DNA of 64,000 nt from Subtercola boreus (GCF_003399635.1 NZ_NBXB01000042.1:100561-164560); one strand, 5' to 3'. Counted from the first letter of the stretch, positions 9,401 through 17,085 are shown. Notes: generated by a model from the letters alone, not told the origin. Made by a program: numbers and translations.

Positions 9401-10960
9401 GTTGGCCGGGGCCGCGGTGCGGGTGTTCGCGAACGTGGCGGGCTGAACGGTGGCAGCGTTCAGGGCGGTGAGCTGCTGGGTCGGCTGGAAGTTCCAGGTG
9501 CCGAACCGGTAGTCGAGCACGACGGGCTTGGTGAGCGTCGCCGCAGCGCCGATCCGCACCGGGTTCGTGGTCGACAGGTACGGCAGTGGTGTCGCCTTGT
9601 TGGCTGCGGTGTTGAAGTTCAGGCTCGAACCGTCGTCGAGCGTGACACTCCGCGCCGCGTTGGCCGCGACCAGTGCGGTGTACTCGGCACTGCCGGGTTC
9701 GGTGACCGCGGTGGGGGTGTCGAGCGGTTTCGTGCCCTGCGCGAGCACGATCGACGCGTAGAAGTTCGTGTCGTAGTTGTCGGTGACGGTGAAGTCGCCG
9801 GCAGGGGCGAGCAGCATGCCCTCGAGCGACTCGCGCTGCAGGGCATCCGTCGGCAGCTCGTTGGTGACGGGCACGGGCGGGGCGACCGCGTCGTTCAGCA
9901 CCGTGAGCCCGCCTGCGTTGACGGTCAGCTCGGTGAGTCCCGAGAACTCGGAGACGACGCCAGTGACCTGCACGTGGCTGCCGATGGCGGCCTGGCCGAC
10001 CGTCGCCGCGGAGAACACGTAGAGGCCGTCTGAGGCTTTCTGCGTGCTGAAGTCGCGGGTTCCGCCGGTGCCGGGGGTCTGGATGAAGTATCCGTTGAAG
10101 CCGCCCGTGGGGTAGCTCGCGGTGACGACACCGGTCGTGGTGACGGTCTGGCCGGCCAGCGGGGTCGCGTCGGTGGTGCCCTGGATCTGGGCGATCGTGA
10201 CGGTGTCGCCGGGGGTCGGGGTGCCGGTGGTGGGCGGATCCGTCGGGGTCGGCGGATCGGTCGGTGTCGGCGGATCCGTCGGGGTCGGCGGATCCGTCGG
10301 GGTCGGCGTGCCCGCGTCTGAGGCCGCGTTCTGCGGAGTCGGAGCCCCGGCCGCGAAGTCGGACGCGTTGCTGTCGCTGTCTGCCCCGCTGCCGCTCCGG
10401 GCGAGCGAGGTGGTGACGGATGCCGCGGGAGCCGCCAGCGTCTCGAAGGTGTTCGACGTGCCGTAGCCGAGCAGGTCGACGACAGCGGCGTTGCCCGTGA
10501 CCGATCCGGTGGGCGGTGCGGTCAGCGCGGTGGTCTGGTTCGCGAGGAAAAGGGTTCCGCCGCCTGCGGCGAATGAAGCGCCGAGCGTCTGGTCGGGGGC
10601 CGGGAGGGCAGCACCGTTCGCCGCGTTCGAGGAACCGCCGATGAGGTAGTGGCCCTTCGCGGCGATGGTGCCGGTGAGCGGCAGCGTCGCGGTGGGGTTG
10701 GCGGTGCCCGTGGCCGACCGGTACTGCAGCGACATCGACGACAACGAGATCGGGGCGTTCGTGGGGTTGTAGAGCTCGACGAACTTGTTGAGGTAGGTCG
10801 CTCCGACGCTGCCACCGTTGAGGTACGCCTCGTTGATGACCACGCCCGTGCCGGCGGTGTTGGCGAGGGCGGGTGCGGCCGCGAGGGGTGCGACGGCCAG
10901 CCCGAGGGCGGTAAGGACGGCGATGCTGAGCTGGGATCGCCTGGCGGATCTGTGGCGCAT
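6413..10960 (-). CDS. secreted multidomain nuclease fused to 5'-nucleotidase
   Basis: A 1515-residue exoprotein. Order: signal peptide (to about residue 35); lamin-tail domain (VVINEAYLNGG..., about 36-200); Pro/Thr/Asp linker (about 219-242, four 18-bp repeats); OB-fold-like segment (250-400); ExeM/NucH-type endonuclease-exonuclease-phosphatase domain (about 530-850, LEEIENSARFG, DGDFNAYL, SSDHDPLV); metallophosphatase of the 5'-nucleotidase family (about 860-1110, LLNINDFHGRID, GNHEFDQG, GHTHKQYSW); 5'-nucleotidase C-terminal domain (about 1180-1390, VNPGGLRSD); Ig-like domain; and a hydrophobic, aromatic-rich C-terminal tail without a sortase motif. It would cut extracellular DNA and dephosphorylate the nucleotides, yielding phosphate and nucleosides. 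The ATG at 10960 follows GAGGAGA. It is monocistronic. Confidence 0.92.
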   Translation of the reverse strand: MRHRSARRSQLSIAVLTALGLAVAPLAAAPALANTAGTGVVINEAYLNGGSVGATYLNKFVELYNPTNAPISLSSMSLQYRSATGTANPTATLPLTGTIAAKGHYLIGGSSNAANGAALPAPDQTLGASFAAGGGTLFLANQTTALTAPPTGSVTGNAAVVDLLGYGTSNTFETLAAPAASVTTSLARSGSGADSDSNASDFAAGAPTPQNAASDAGTPTPTDPPTPTDPPTPTDPPTPTDPPTTGTPTPGDTVTIAQIQGTTDATPLAGQTVTTTGVVTASYPTGGFNGYFIQTPGTGGTRDFSTQKASDGLYVFSAATVGQAAIGSHVQVTGVVSEFSGLTELTVNAGGLTVLNDAVAPPVPVTNELPTDALQRESLEGMLLAPAGDFTVTDNYDTNFYASIVLAQGTKPLDTPTAVTEPGSAEYTALVAANAARSVTLDDGSSLNFNTAANKATPLPYLSTTNPVRIGAAATLTKPVVLDYRFGTWNFQPTQQLTALNAATVQPATFANTRTAAPANVGGDATLASFNVLNYFTTTGDSIAGCTYYTDRAGNPNTVNSGCDARGAANADDLERQQAKIVSAINALDADVVSLEEIENSARFGKPRDTALSTLVAALNGAAGAGTWAFVPSPATLPATEDVIRTAFIYKPAVLETVGASSILDDPAFVNARQPLAQAFKLKGGADSTSFLAIVNHFKSKGSGSGVDADQGDGQGASNASRVNQAKALVAFADTLKASSKIDRVLLDGDFNAYLKEDPIDVLVAAGYVDLGSTTGKATYAFDGAVGSLDHLFANSAANTSVNSVDVWNINSVESIALEYSRNNYNATDFYQANPYRSSDHDPLVVGLNLAPKADVVDLNLLNINDFHGRIDANTVKFAGTVEQLKAEKGDGSSLLLSDGDNIGASLFASSSQQDKPTIDVLNALGLTASAVGNHEFDQGLSDLTGRVTDAANWDYLGANVYLKGTTTPALPEYKVVTVNGVRIAIIGAVTVETPTLVSPAGIASLDFGDPVAAVNRVVANLEATDAADVFVAEYHEGAGAGTPDGASLEQEVGMTDSAFSKIVTQTSADVDAIFTGHTHKQYSWDAPIPGQAGKTRPVLQTGSYGENIGQVVLSVDRNADDAVVKYTARNVPRTTVADTTLVATYPRVAEVKTIVDAAIASAATIGNKPVASITKDITTAFTANGTVRDDRASESTLGNLVADSLVSALAPANLGGAEIGVVNPGGLRSDLLYRSSSVGEGDGVVTYAEANAVLPFVNNLYTTTLTGAQFKTVLEQQWQTDAAGTVPSRPFLALGLSKNVTYTYDASRASGDRITSVTVNGAPLDARKAYRIGSFSFLVQGGDNFREFTKGANTRDSGLIDRDAWISYLAAKSPVSPAFDRRGVSLTGAPTAAVVAGSTVTLKLSKLDLTSLGSPVTTKVTTTLAGNTASGTVTAVSGGAATVTYTIPANASGASTIVITAKESGTTVRVPVTVTPKAVTPPPVDPFTAWLQAVAAALYAYYVALLKALFPWLA
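10233..10304 (-). repeat. four 18-bp tandem repeats encoding a Pro/Thr/Asp linker
   Basis: Four contiguous 18-bp units, GGCGGATCCGTCGGGGTC with two or three changes in one unit, read on the minus strand as repeats of PTDPPT. They encode the spacer between the lamin-tail and nuclease parts of the exonuclease. Confidence 0.9.
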
Positions 10961-11208
10961 TCGGGTGGTCTCCTCGGTGTCGGATCTCGCGCAACCCTTC
11001 GGTGCGCCTCCGAGGAGCCTGCGTGATTCATGTGAACTCCGCATTACCGAACCGTGTACCGGCCGTTCGAAGTTCGGCGATGGGTCGCGCCCTGGCCAGC
11101 CAAAACGCTGGTCAGACCCCCATTCGGGGGGTCACGTCGACCCGATAACGAATTGGTAACAAATGTGTCTCCTCTCAGAATCGCGTTGCCATGGAAGACA
11201 CTGGTCAC

Positions 11209-12066
11209 ATGGCGATGGCTGACCAACTCACCGACCCCGTGACACACCATGGCGAGGGCGCCGTCTGGAGCGACCTGTGGGGCGGACTCAAGTGGGTCGA
11301 CATGCTCGCCGGGGCCGTGCTGTCGCTTCATCCGGAGACCGGAGCAGTCAGCCGGATGCCCGTGGGCTCCCCCATCGCAGCGGCCGTGCGGCCCCGGCGG
11401 AACGGCGGCATGCTCGTCGTGACCGAACGCGAGTTCACGCTCTGGCGGGGCGACACGCAGGAGTTCGCAACCCCACCGCTCTGGCAGGACGACCTGCGGC
11501 GCTTCAACGAGGGCGGCTGCGATCCGCACGGACGGATGCTCTGCGGCACCCTCGCGTACGCCGGAGATCAGGGCAGCGGCGAGATGTTCCGCCTGAACGC
11601 CGACGGAAGCACCGAGCGCCTCTGGGGCGACGTGACGACGTCGAATGGGCTCGGTTTCACGGCCTCCGGGGATCGGATGTACTACATCGACTCGGAGACC
11701 CGGCGCGTCGATGTGTTCGATGTCGGCGAGGACTCCACCCTCTCCAACCGTCGCCCCTTCGTCGCGATCGAGGAGGGCCGGGGGTTCCCCGACGGGCTCT
11801 GGGTCGACGAACTCGACGGCGTCTGGGTCGCCCTCTACGGCGGCGGCGCCGTGCACCACTACGACAGCCGCGGCATCCTCGTCGACGTGATCGAACTGCC
11901 CGTCTCGAAGGTGACGTCGTGCTGTCTCGGCGGGCCCGACCGCAGCACGCTGTTCATCACGACGTCACGGGAGCACCTCGCAGCAGACGAGGAGCCCGCC
12001 GCCGGCTCACTCTTCAAGGCGCAGACCGGTGTGCGCGGCGTGGAGGCGCGACCCTTCGCGGGCTGA
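11209..12066 (+). CDS. SMP-30/gluconolactonase/LRE-family lactonase
   Basis: A six-bladed beta-propeller hydrolase (about 285 residues), likely acting on sugar lactones and dependent on a divalent metal. The metal-ligand positions of the family are recognisable: Glu in HHGEGAVWSD at the start, Asn in TSNGLGFTASG, and Asp in FPDGLWVDELDGVW. Three starts are possible (11191, 11209, 11215). 11209 was preferred because homologues begin only a few residues before QLTDPV and because a GGAAGA motif lies upstream of it. The gene diverges from the nuclease gene; the 248-base spacer contains a GACCCCC/GGGGGTC hairpin near 11115. No sugar-pathway genes adjoin it. Confidence 0.82.
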   Translation: MAMADQLTDPVTHHGEGAVWSDLWGGLKWVDMLAGAVLSLHPETGAVSRMPVGSPIAAAVRPRRNGGMLVVTEREFTLWRGDTQEFATPPLWQDDLRRFNEGGCDPHGRMLCGTLAYAGDQGSGEMFRLNADGSTERLWGDVTTSNGLGFTASGDRMYYIDSETRRVDVFDVGEDSTLSNRRPFVAIEEGRGFPDGLWVDELDGVWVALYGGGAVHHYDSRGILVDVIELPVSKVTSCCLGGPDRSTLFITTSREHLAADEEPAAGSLFKAQTGVRGVEARPFAG

Positions 12067-12092
12067 GCGCCCGGTGCCTGGCGTCAGCCCGC
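12058..12092. terminator. hairpin built from the two facing stop codons
   Basis: GCGGGCTGA (12058-12066) and TCAGCCCGC (12084-12092) form a perfect 9-bp stem. The left arm ends with the stop codon of the lactonase and the right arm begins with the stop of the convergent DUF805 pseudogene, so one hairpin can end both transcripts. Confidence 0.65.
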
Positions 12093-12491
12093 CTGCAGGT
12101 CGAACCGTTCGCCGGCCGGCACCGGCGCAGACAGGGTGAACACCAGTAGCACGATCCCGCCGACGAGCGGGATCAGACCGACGAGAACCCACCAGCCCGA
12201 ATGGTTCGTGTCGTGCAGGCGACGCATCGTCAGGGCGATCGTCGGAACGATGATCGAGAGGCTCCACACGGCCGAGACGAGTGCGATCACCACGTCGAAC
12301 GGGCCCGGGTCGGTCATGGCTCCGTTCGCATCCAGTCGCCCGATTCCGCTGGCCTGGGTGATCGTCGAGAGCACCGAGCTCACAATGGCGGCGACAAGCA
12401 CCCGCCACCAGTATTCGGCCCGGCCGGCTCGCTCGGAGAACGTGGCCTACTTCGCGTAGAAGCGGCGCACCGCTTCGCCGAACGGAGGCAT
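12084..12491 (-). pseudogene. DUF805 membrane protein interrupted by an in-frame TAG
   Basis: Reading from the ATG at 12491 gives MPPFGEAVRRFYAK, then TAG at 12449-12447, then ATFSERAGRAEYWW in the same frame, followed by a complete DUF805 core (RRLHDTNHSGWW, then hydrophobic helices). Family members usually have Tyr at the stop position (K-Y-x-x-F-x-x-R-A-x-R-x-E-Y-W), so a single TAC-to-TAG change explains the break. A GTG at 12401 could restart a shorter product without the first conserved motif. I call it a nonsense pseudogene; a sequencing error is the main alternative. Confidence 0.8.
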
Positions 12492-12522
12492 CGCGCCACG
12501 ACCCTCACCCGCGCGTGCGGGG

Positions 12523-12905
12523 TCAGACGGCCGTGATCTTCAGCGGCACGGCAGGCCGGATCGGCGTGGAACCCGCCGCAGCTGTGATCCACTGGGGACG
12601 ACCGTGACATCGGTGGTTCCGGAGCCGAAGACGAAATCGAAGGTGCCTGCCACCAGGGACCGCCTCCCCAACACCAACCCGAGGCGTCGCTCTCCGTCCA
12701 CGTGGCCGCGACGGTCCAGTTCTGCGACAGTCCGCCGAAGTCGACGGTGAAACCCTTCGTGCCCGCGGTGAGCCCGGGTGGCGCAACGACGGTGATGATG
12801 CAACCGGCGCCAGCCCCCGAGACGGTCCAGCCGGTGGGCGGAATCACGACTCGTGCCGGCGAGAACGCAGAGTTCTCCACCAGAGTGAGCGTGAGATTTC
12901 TCAGT
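12523..12905 (-). pseudogene. remnant of an exported surface-type protein, frameshifted
   Basis: Three successive minus-strand frames give one continuous beta-rich protein: RNLTLTLVENSAFSPARVV... to ESDASGW, then GTFDFVFGSGTTDVTVVPSG, then AAGSTPIRPAVPLKITAV and a stop at 12523. It resembles the repeated Ser/Thr-rich domains of cell-wall proteins. At least two indels separate the frames, and the 5' end is missing; it stops at a CCGCCA microsatellite (12913-12936). It cannot be translated as one chain. Confidence 0.5.
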
Positions 12906-12912
12906 CTCCTGA

Positions 12913-12936
12913 CCGCCACCGCCACCGCCACCGCCA
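12913..12936. repeat. CCGCCA hexamer microsatellite
   Basis: Four tandem CCGCCA units at the broken 5' end of the surface-protein remnant. It marks the junction between that remnant and the next one. Confidence 0.85.
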
Positions 12937-12969
12937 CGCTTCTCTTGCGGACATGTCCGCTTGCGGCCA

Positions 12970-13032
12970 CAATTCAGGCAAAACGACCTGCGGCGTCGAG
13001 ATGGCCGACGGACTGCCGCTCTGCCTGAATTG
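12970..13032. repeat. inverted repeat sharing AATTCAGG with the 29682 palindrome
   Basis: CAATTCAGGCA (12970-12980) and TGCCTGAATTG (13022-13032) are perfect 11-bp inverted arms around a 41-base loop. The core AATTCAGG is also the core of the palindrome at 29682-29754, whose loop is of similar size (39 bases). It lies at the decayed 3' end of the alpha/beta-hydrolase remnant. Confidence 0.7.
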
Positions 13033-13034
13033 GG

Positions 13035-13430
13035 CAGGGCGGCGGGCGTCGAGCGATCCGCGCAACGGCGGGTACCGGGCATCCGGGATCGACGCGGCGA
13101 TCAGCGCGCTGTGGTCGACGCGGATGGCGTCGCGGTCGCCCGACACGATGACAGCGGGCGCGGTGACCGCCGCCCGACGCATCGAGAAAGGTGAGGGCAT
13201 CCAGAACCATCTCGTCGTAGCCGTAGGGCCCCGGCCGGCCGGGCGTACGCCCGTGGCCGGGGCGCTCGTACATGTGCACCTCGAAGTCGGCGGCGAGCGC
13301 CAGCGCGAGCGGACGCAGCGGTTCGAGCGAGGCGAAGCCCCGTGCAGTAGGAGCAGCGGCTCGCCCGAACCGATCGTCTCGCCATACAGGGACGAAGAGC
13401 CCACCAGCGGTTCAGAGTGAAGCAGGGTCA
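13035..13430 (-). pseudogene. alpha/beta-hydrolase remnant with frameshift and internal deletion
   Basis: The 5' part reads TLLHSEPLVGSSSLYGET... to EPLLLLHG. A single-base loss in the run after CACGG shifts the frame to GFASLEPLRPLALALAADF and VHMYERPGHGRTPG...DEMVLDALTFLDA. The middle with the expected nucleophile elbow is missing, and another frame resumes at APAVIVSGDRDAIRVDHSAL, the region of the catalytic Asp. The normal C-terminus with the catalytic His is absent. The 5' end abuts the plus-strand DUF808 fragment. It is not functional. Confidence 0.7.
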
Positions 13431-13944
13431 GAGCTTCTTCGTGTCGCGGATGGTCGTCGCGCTGGCGAGCCTCGACCCCGGCTTCGGAATCTGGATGACG
13501 CTGGCCGCCCTCATCGTGATCGGCCTCGGTATGACGGCACTGGTCTACGGCGCGGTCGCGCTGCTGGTCAAGATCGACGACATCGGCTTGCGACTCATGA
13601 AGAACCCGGCGAGGCGCGTGCGCCGCACCGGCGCTCGGATCGTCGCGTCGATGCCCGCCGTCTTCCGCGTGATCAGCGTCGTCAGAACGGTCGCGATGCT
13701 CTGGGTGGGCGGTCATCTGGTGATCGCGAACCTGGCCGAGACGTTCTGGCACGCGCCGTACGATCTCGTACACGTGGTCACCCATGCGATCGAAGCGGCC
13801 GGGCCCGTCGTCGTGTGGATCGCCGACACCGCGCTGTGGGCCATCTTCGGGCTGGTGCTCGGCGCGATCGTCGTCGCCATCATGGCGGGCGTGTCGCGCA
13901 TCCTGAGGCGTGGCCGGAAGGTCAGCGCTCCGACGAGCGGATGA
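13417..13944 (+). pseudogene. DUF808 (YedI-like) membrane protein, C-terminal half only (copy 1)
   Basis: The 175 residues match the C-terminal part of DUF808 proteins: VYGAVALLVKIDDIGLRLMK, then MPAVFRVISVVRTVAMLWVG and a final membrane helix FGLVLGAIVVAIM. The N-terminal part of about 150 or more residues is missing, and the apparent start (GTG/ATG in a hydrolase remnant) is probably accidental. A second, shorter copy lies at 16298. The break coincides with the end of the opposing hydrolase remnant, so both were likely cut in the same event. A short product could still be made but would lack half of the protein. Confidence 0.7.
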
Positions 13945-14004
13945 CCGCCCGACGGTCACGCGAACGACGCCCTTCTGAAACACCCGGGAAACCTGCCTGA
14001 GCGA

Positions 14005-14025
14005 AACTGACATCTACTGTCAGTT
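14005..14025. promoter_or_regulatory. palindrome AACTGACA-N5-TGTCAGTT upstream of the amidase
   Basis: A perfect 8-5-8 inverted repeat ending 21 bases before the amidase start. Size and symmetry fit a dimeric repressor operator. It could also be a weak terminator for the DUF808 fragment. No regulator gene is next to it. Confidence 0.5.
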
Positions 14026-14046
14026 CTCTCAGAGTTTGGATCCGCG

Positions 14047-15948
14047 TTGCCCCCTCGAAGCTCCTCCCTGCGGTCGTTCTCCCGCGCCGCCGCCGTGACC
14101 GCCATCTGCGCCGGCTTTGTCGTCAGCTCCGCCGCCCTCGCACCGGCTGTGTTCGCCACTCCGACCGCCGCGTCACCTGTCACTGCAGCACCCGTCACTG
14201 CAGCACCTGACGTCGTCGACCTCAGCGTCACCGACATCCTCGCGCTGCTCGCGTCGGGCGAGACGACGTCTGTCGCGCTGACGCAGGAGTACCTCGACCG
14301 CATCGCGGCCTACGACACCCCCTACGGATCACAGCCCGGGCTGGCGGCGATCATCCGCGAGAACCCCGAAGCTCTGGCGACCGCGGCGACGCTCGACGCC
14401 GAACGCGCGGCCGGCCAGCTCCGCGGCCCGCTGCACGGTGTGCCCATCCTGGTGAAAGACAACTACGCGACGTTCGACATGCCGACGACCGCCGGCAGCG
14501 TCTCACTCCGCACCTACCAGACGAAGCTCGACTCGACCGCGGTCGCACGGCTGCGGGACGCCGGCGCGATCATCCTGGCGAAGACGAACATGTCCGAGTT
14601 CGCCTGGCACGGCACCTACACCCTCAGCTCTGAGCGTGGGCGCACAAACAACGCATACAACCAGGCCAACAGCGCCAGCGGCTCCAGCGGAGGAACGGGC
14701 GCGGCCGTCGCGGCGAGTTTCGGCCCCGCCGGTCTCGGCACCGACACCTGCGGCTCGATCGTCGGCCCGAGCGCCCACGAGAGCCTCGTCGGCTACCGCC
14801 CCACGATGGGGCTCACCAGCGTCGCGGGCGTTCTGCCGCTGAGCGCGCCGCAGGACGTCTCCGGCCCGATGACCAAGACCGTGACGGATGCTGCCCTGCT
14901 GATGGAGGTGCTGGCCGGCTACGACCCGGCCGACCCTCGAACCGTCATCGCCAACCAGCAGCAAACCGACCAGTACGTGGCCGGCCTCAGCGACACCGCC
15001 CTCGAAGGCAAGCGCATCGGCTACGTACAGTACGACTACACCGCCGCCGAGCAGGCCCGCCCCGGTTTCGCCGAGCAGATCGCGCTCTTCGACCAGGCTG
15101 TCGCCGACCTGAAGGCCCAGGGCGCCGAGATCGTGCCCGTGCCCGACTTCAACCACGCCTTCGTCTCGGGCACTCTGAAGAGTGCCGGCTACACCGACAT
15201 GCGCTCGAGCATCGCCTCGTTCTTCGCCACCACCGAAGCGACCTGGCCCGAGGGCCTCGCCGCACTGGCGGAGCCGACGGACAAGCTCACCTTCGAAGAC
15301 GTGATCGCCGACGGAAAGTCGTCGCTCACGCAGGGAGACATCGACTTCTTCCTGGCCGGTGCTGACATACCGAACCCGACCTACGACCAGGCGATCGCCG
15401 ATCAGGAGGCGGGCAAGAAGGCGATGGACGCCTATTTCGTCGACCACGACCTCGACGCGCTGGCCATGCCCACGAGCGCGGGATCCGCGACGCCGGACTG
15501 GTCGGGTACGACGTTCTGCGACGTCGGCGCGAACACGGGTGTGCCGTCGGTGTCTCTGCCGGCTGGCTTCACGTCGACCGGCGAATCCGCTGGTCTCGAG
15601 CTCGTCGCCCAGCGAAGTCATGACGCCGAGCTGCTGTCGATGTCGTACGACTACGAGCAGGCCACCCTGCACCGCGTCGCACCTTCGACGACGCCTGAGC
15701 TGGTGCACGCCATCACGGTGACGCCGACTCCGACGCCCACTCCCGAGCCAACTGCAACCGCGACCGCCGGTCCGACCGCGGCACCTTCACCGTCTGCGAC
15801 GGCCGTCGCCGGCGGCTCGAACCCCGAGCTGGCCGCAACGGGAATGGATGGCGCCGCCGCGAGCGGCCTCGCCGGCCTCGAGCTGCTTCTCGGAGGCGCC
15901 CTGACGCTCGGCCTCACCCGTAGGAGGCGCCACCTCCGTTCGAACTGA
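14047..15948 (+). CDS. secreted, sortase-anchored amidase (amidase signature family)
   Basis: A 633-residue exported amide hydrolase. After a signal peptide (about residues 1-35, cut near VFA) comes the amidase-signature fold: LVKDNYA with the catalytic Lys (about 137), SGSSGGTGAAVAASF with the cis-Ser (about 211) and GTDTCGSIVGPSA with the nucleophile Ser (about 237). A Thr/Pro-rich wall-spanning stretch (about 555-590) leads to LAATG, a hydrophobic helix and an RRRRH tail. This is the arrangement expected for class E sortase (LAxTG) anchoring in actinobacteria. The TTG start at 14047 is chosen because it gives a complete signal peptide; no strong ribosome-binding site is visible. Substrate unknown. 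The gene sits between two damaged DUF808 copies. Confidence 0.85.
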   Translation: MPPRSSSLRSFSRAAAVTAICAGFVVSSAALAPAVFATPTAASPVTAAPVTAAPDVVDLSVTDILALLASGETTSVALTQEYLDRIAAYDTPYGSQPGLAAIIRENPEALATAATLDAERAAGQLRGPLHGVPILVKDNYATFDMPTTAGSVSLRTYQTKLDSTAVARLRDAGAIILAKTNMSEFAWHGTYTLSSERGRTNNAYNQANSASGSSGGTGAAVAASFGPAGLGTDTCGSIVGPSAHESLVGYRPTMGLTSVAGVLPLSAPQDVSGPMTKTVTDAALLMEVLAGYDPADPRTVIANQQQTDQYVAGLSDTALEGKRIGYVQYDYTAAEQARPGFAEQIALFDQAVADLKAQGAEIVPVPDFNHAFVSGTLKSAGYTDMRSSIASFFATTEATWPEGLAALAEPTDKLTFEDVIADGKSSLTQGDIDFFLAGADIPNPTYDQAIADQEAGKKAMDAYFVDHDLDALAMPTSAGSATPDWSGTTFCDVGANTGVPSVSLPAGFTSTGESAGLELVAQRSHDAELLSMSYDYEQATLHRVAPSTTPELVHAITVTPTPTPTPEPTATATAGPTAAPSPSATAVAGGSNPELAATGMDGAAASGLAGLELLLGGALTLGLTRRRRHLRSN

Positions 15949-15987
15949 CCCTCGAGCGCGCGCCAGACCCGGGCCTCGCGGTGGCGA

Positions 15988-16037
15988 GGGGACCCATATC
16001 GCGGTGGATGGGCGACCATGGAGCGATATGGGTCCCC
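15988..16037. repeat. palindrome class A: GGGGACCCATATCGC...GCGATATGGGTCCCC
   Basis: Perfect 15-bp arms (15988-16002 and 16023-16037) with a 20-base loop, 39 bases after the amidase stop. The same arm sequence recurs at 34393-34446 and in degraded form at 52210-52257. It also forms the exact 3' border of the AhpD-like remnant. Confidence 0.85.
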
Positions 16038-16041
16038 CACG

Positions 16042-16262
16042 TGCGACGCATCGAACGTGTTCGGCGTGGTCGTCAGTGCCACCGAGGCGTCGATCACGGC
16101 TCGCCACGCGGCATCCTCCTGCGGAGCGGAAGTGCCGTCCTCGAGCAGGCGCTGCACGTCATCCGGGCGCTTGGAGTGGTACGCCGCGAACCGCGAATGC
16201 GCCGAGGCGCAGAAGATGCAGCCGTTCGTGCGCGACGCGCTGGCCGCCGAGAGCTCCCGGAG
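16042..16262 (-). pseudogene. carboxymuconolactone decarboxylase/AhpD-like remnant
   Basis: The minus strand reads LSAASASRTNGCIFCASAHS, then RFAAYHSKRPDDVQRLLEDG and AWRAVIDASVALTTTPNTFD. CxxC followed by H (CIFCASAH) is the redox motif of peroxidase-related AhpD proteins. The N-terminus is lost, and the C-terminus is cut at DASHV where the class A palindrome begins. No stop or ribosome-binding site fits a real gene. Confidence 0.7.
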
Positions 16263-16297
16263 CGCCCGCGGCGGCCGTCCTTCTCGTTGTAGACATC

Positions 16298-16560
16298 GAT
16301 GCCCGCCGTCTTTCAGGTGATCAGCGTCATCGGAACGGTCGCCATGCTCTGGGTGGGTGGCCACCTGGTGATCGCAAACCTGGCCGAGACGTTCTGGCAC
16401 GCCCCGTACGACCTCGTGCACGTCGTCACCCATGCGATCGAAGCCGCTGGGCCCGTCGACGCGTGGTTCGCCGACACCGCCTTGTCGGCAGTCTTCGGGC
16501 TGGTGCTCGGGGCGATCATCGTCGTGATCGTGACGGGCGCACCCTATGGTCGGATCACAC
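16298..16560 (+). pseudogene. DUF808 fragment (copy 2)
   Basis: From the ATG at 16301, about 75 residues (MPAVFQVISVIGTVAMLWVG..., ending FGLVLGAIIVVIVTG) repeat the C-terminus of copy 1 at 13651. By eye the two are about 87% identical over 240 bases. Everything before MPAV is missing, and the end runs into the next gene. The two copies lie in the same orientation 2.6 kb apart, with the amidase and the AhpD-like remnant between them. Confidence 0.75.
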
Positions 16561-16576
16561 ATGAAGGTCGGCAACC

Positions 16577-17085
16577 GTGGACGTTCTGGCGACCATCGGC
16601 CTCCTGCTTCCCCTCGCCATAGCGGGGGCGTTCAGCTCTGTGCCGATCGCCCTGGTCACGGTTGTGCTGCTCTCGAGGAGAGCCCGGGCGAACGGCACCG
16701 CCCACGCCATCGGGTTCACCGCCGGCACCTCCCTGGTGACTCTCGCCCTGGCTGCGGGGATCGGGCACCCGCTTCTGCCCGCCGAACGCGCCCACAACCC
16801 TGTGGTGGCGGTGATCGAGGTCGTGCTGGGTGCGATTCTGATTGCACGCGGCATCCTGATGGCCGTCCGCCGTCCACCCGCCGGCTGCGAAGGCGAAGAG
16901 GGGACCAGGCCTCTTCGCGCGGCTCGGCCGGGCCCGTCATTTTCACGGTCGTCGATCCGGCCCGCGCGACCGCCTGGCTCACCAGCGCACGCTCGCGCCT
17001 CGCCGCCCACAGCCGCGTTCTGAGCATCGCCGTCAGTGTGCTCGTCGGCGCCGTGATCGCCGGCAACGGCCTGACCCACTTCTGA
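16577..17085 (+). pseudogene. GAP-family (Sap/LysE-like) transporter with internal deletion and frameshift
   Basis: The GTG start at 16577 gives about 95 good residues: MDVLATIGLLLPLAIAGAFS, then VPIALVTVVLLSRRARANGT and a second helix, as in GAP-family exporters. After VRRPPAG the frame becomes non-coding, while another frame resumes with VDPARATAWLTSARSRLAAH, then SRVLSIAVSVLVGAVIAGNG up to the stop at 17085, a typical C-terminal helix. Family members have about 220-240 residues, so roughly 70 central residues are gone. It is broken. Confidence 0.65.

Noticed and set aside
11010..11044. PHO box upstream of the nuclease/5'-nucleotidase gene
   Set aside because: GTTCACATGAATCAC on the minus strand resembles one half of a PhoP site, but the second TCAC is 9 bases away and not 11, and no further repeats follow.
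12058..12092. Operator for DUF805 or lactonase
   Set aside because: The inverted repeat overlaps both stop codons at convergent 3' ends, so a terminator is the better reading.
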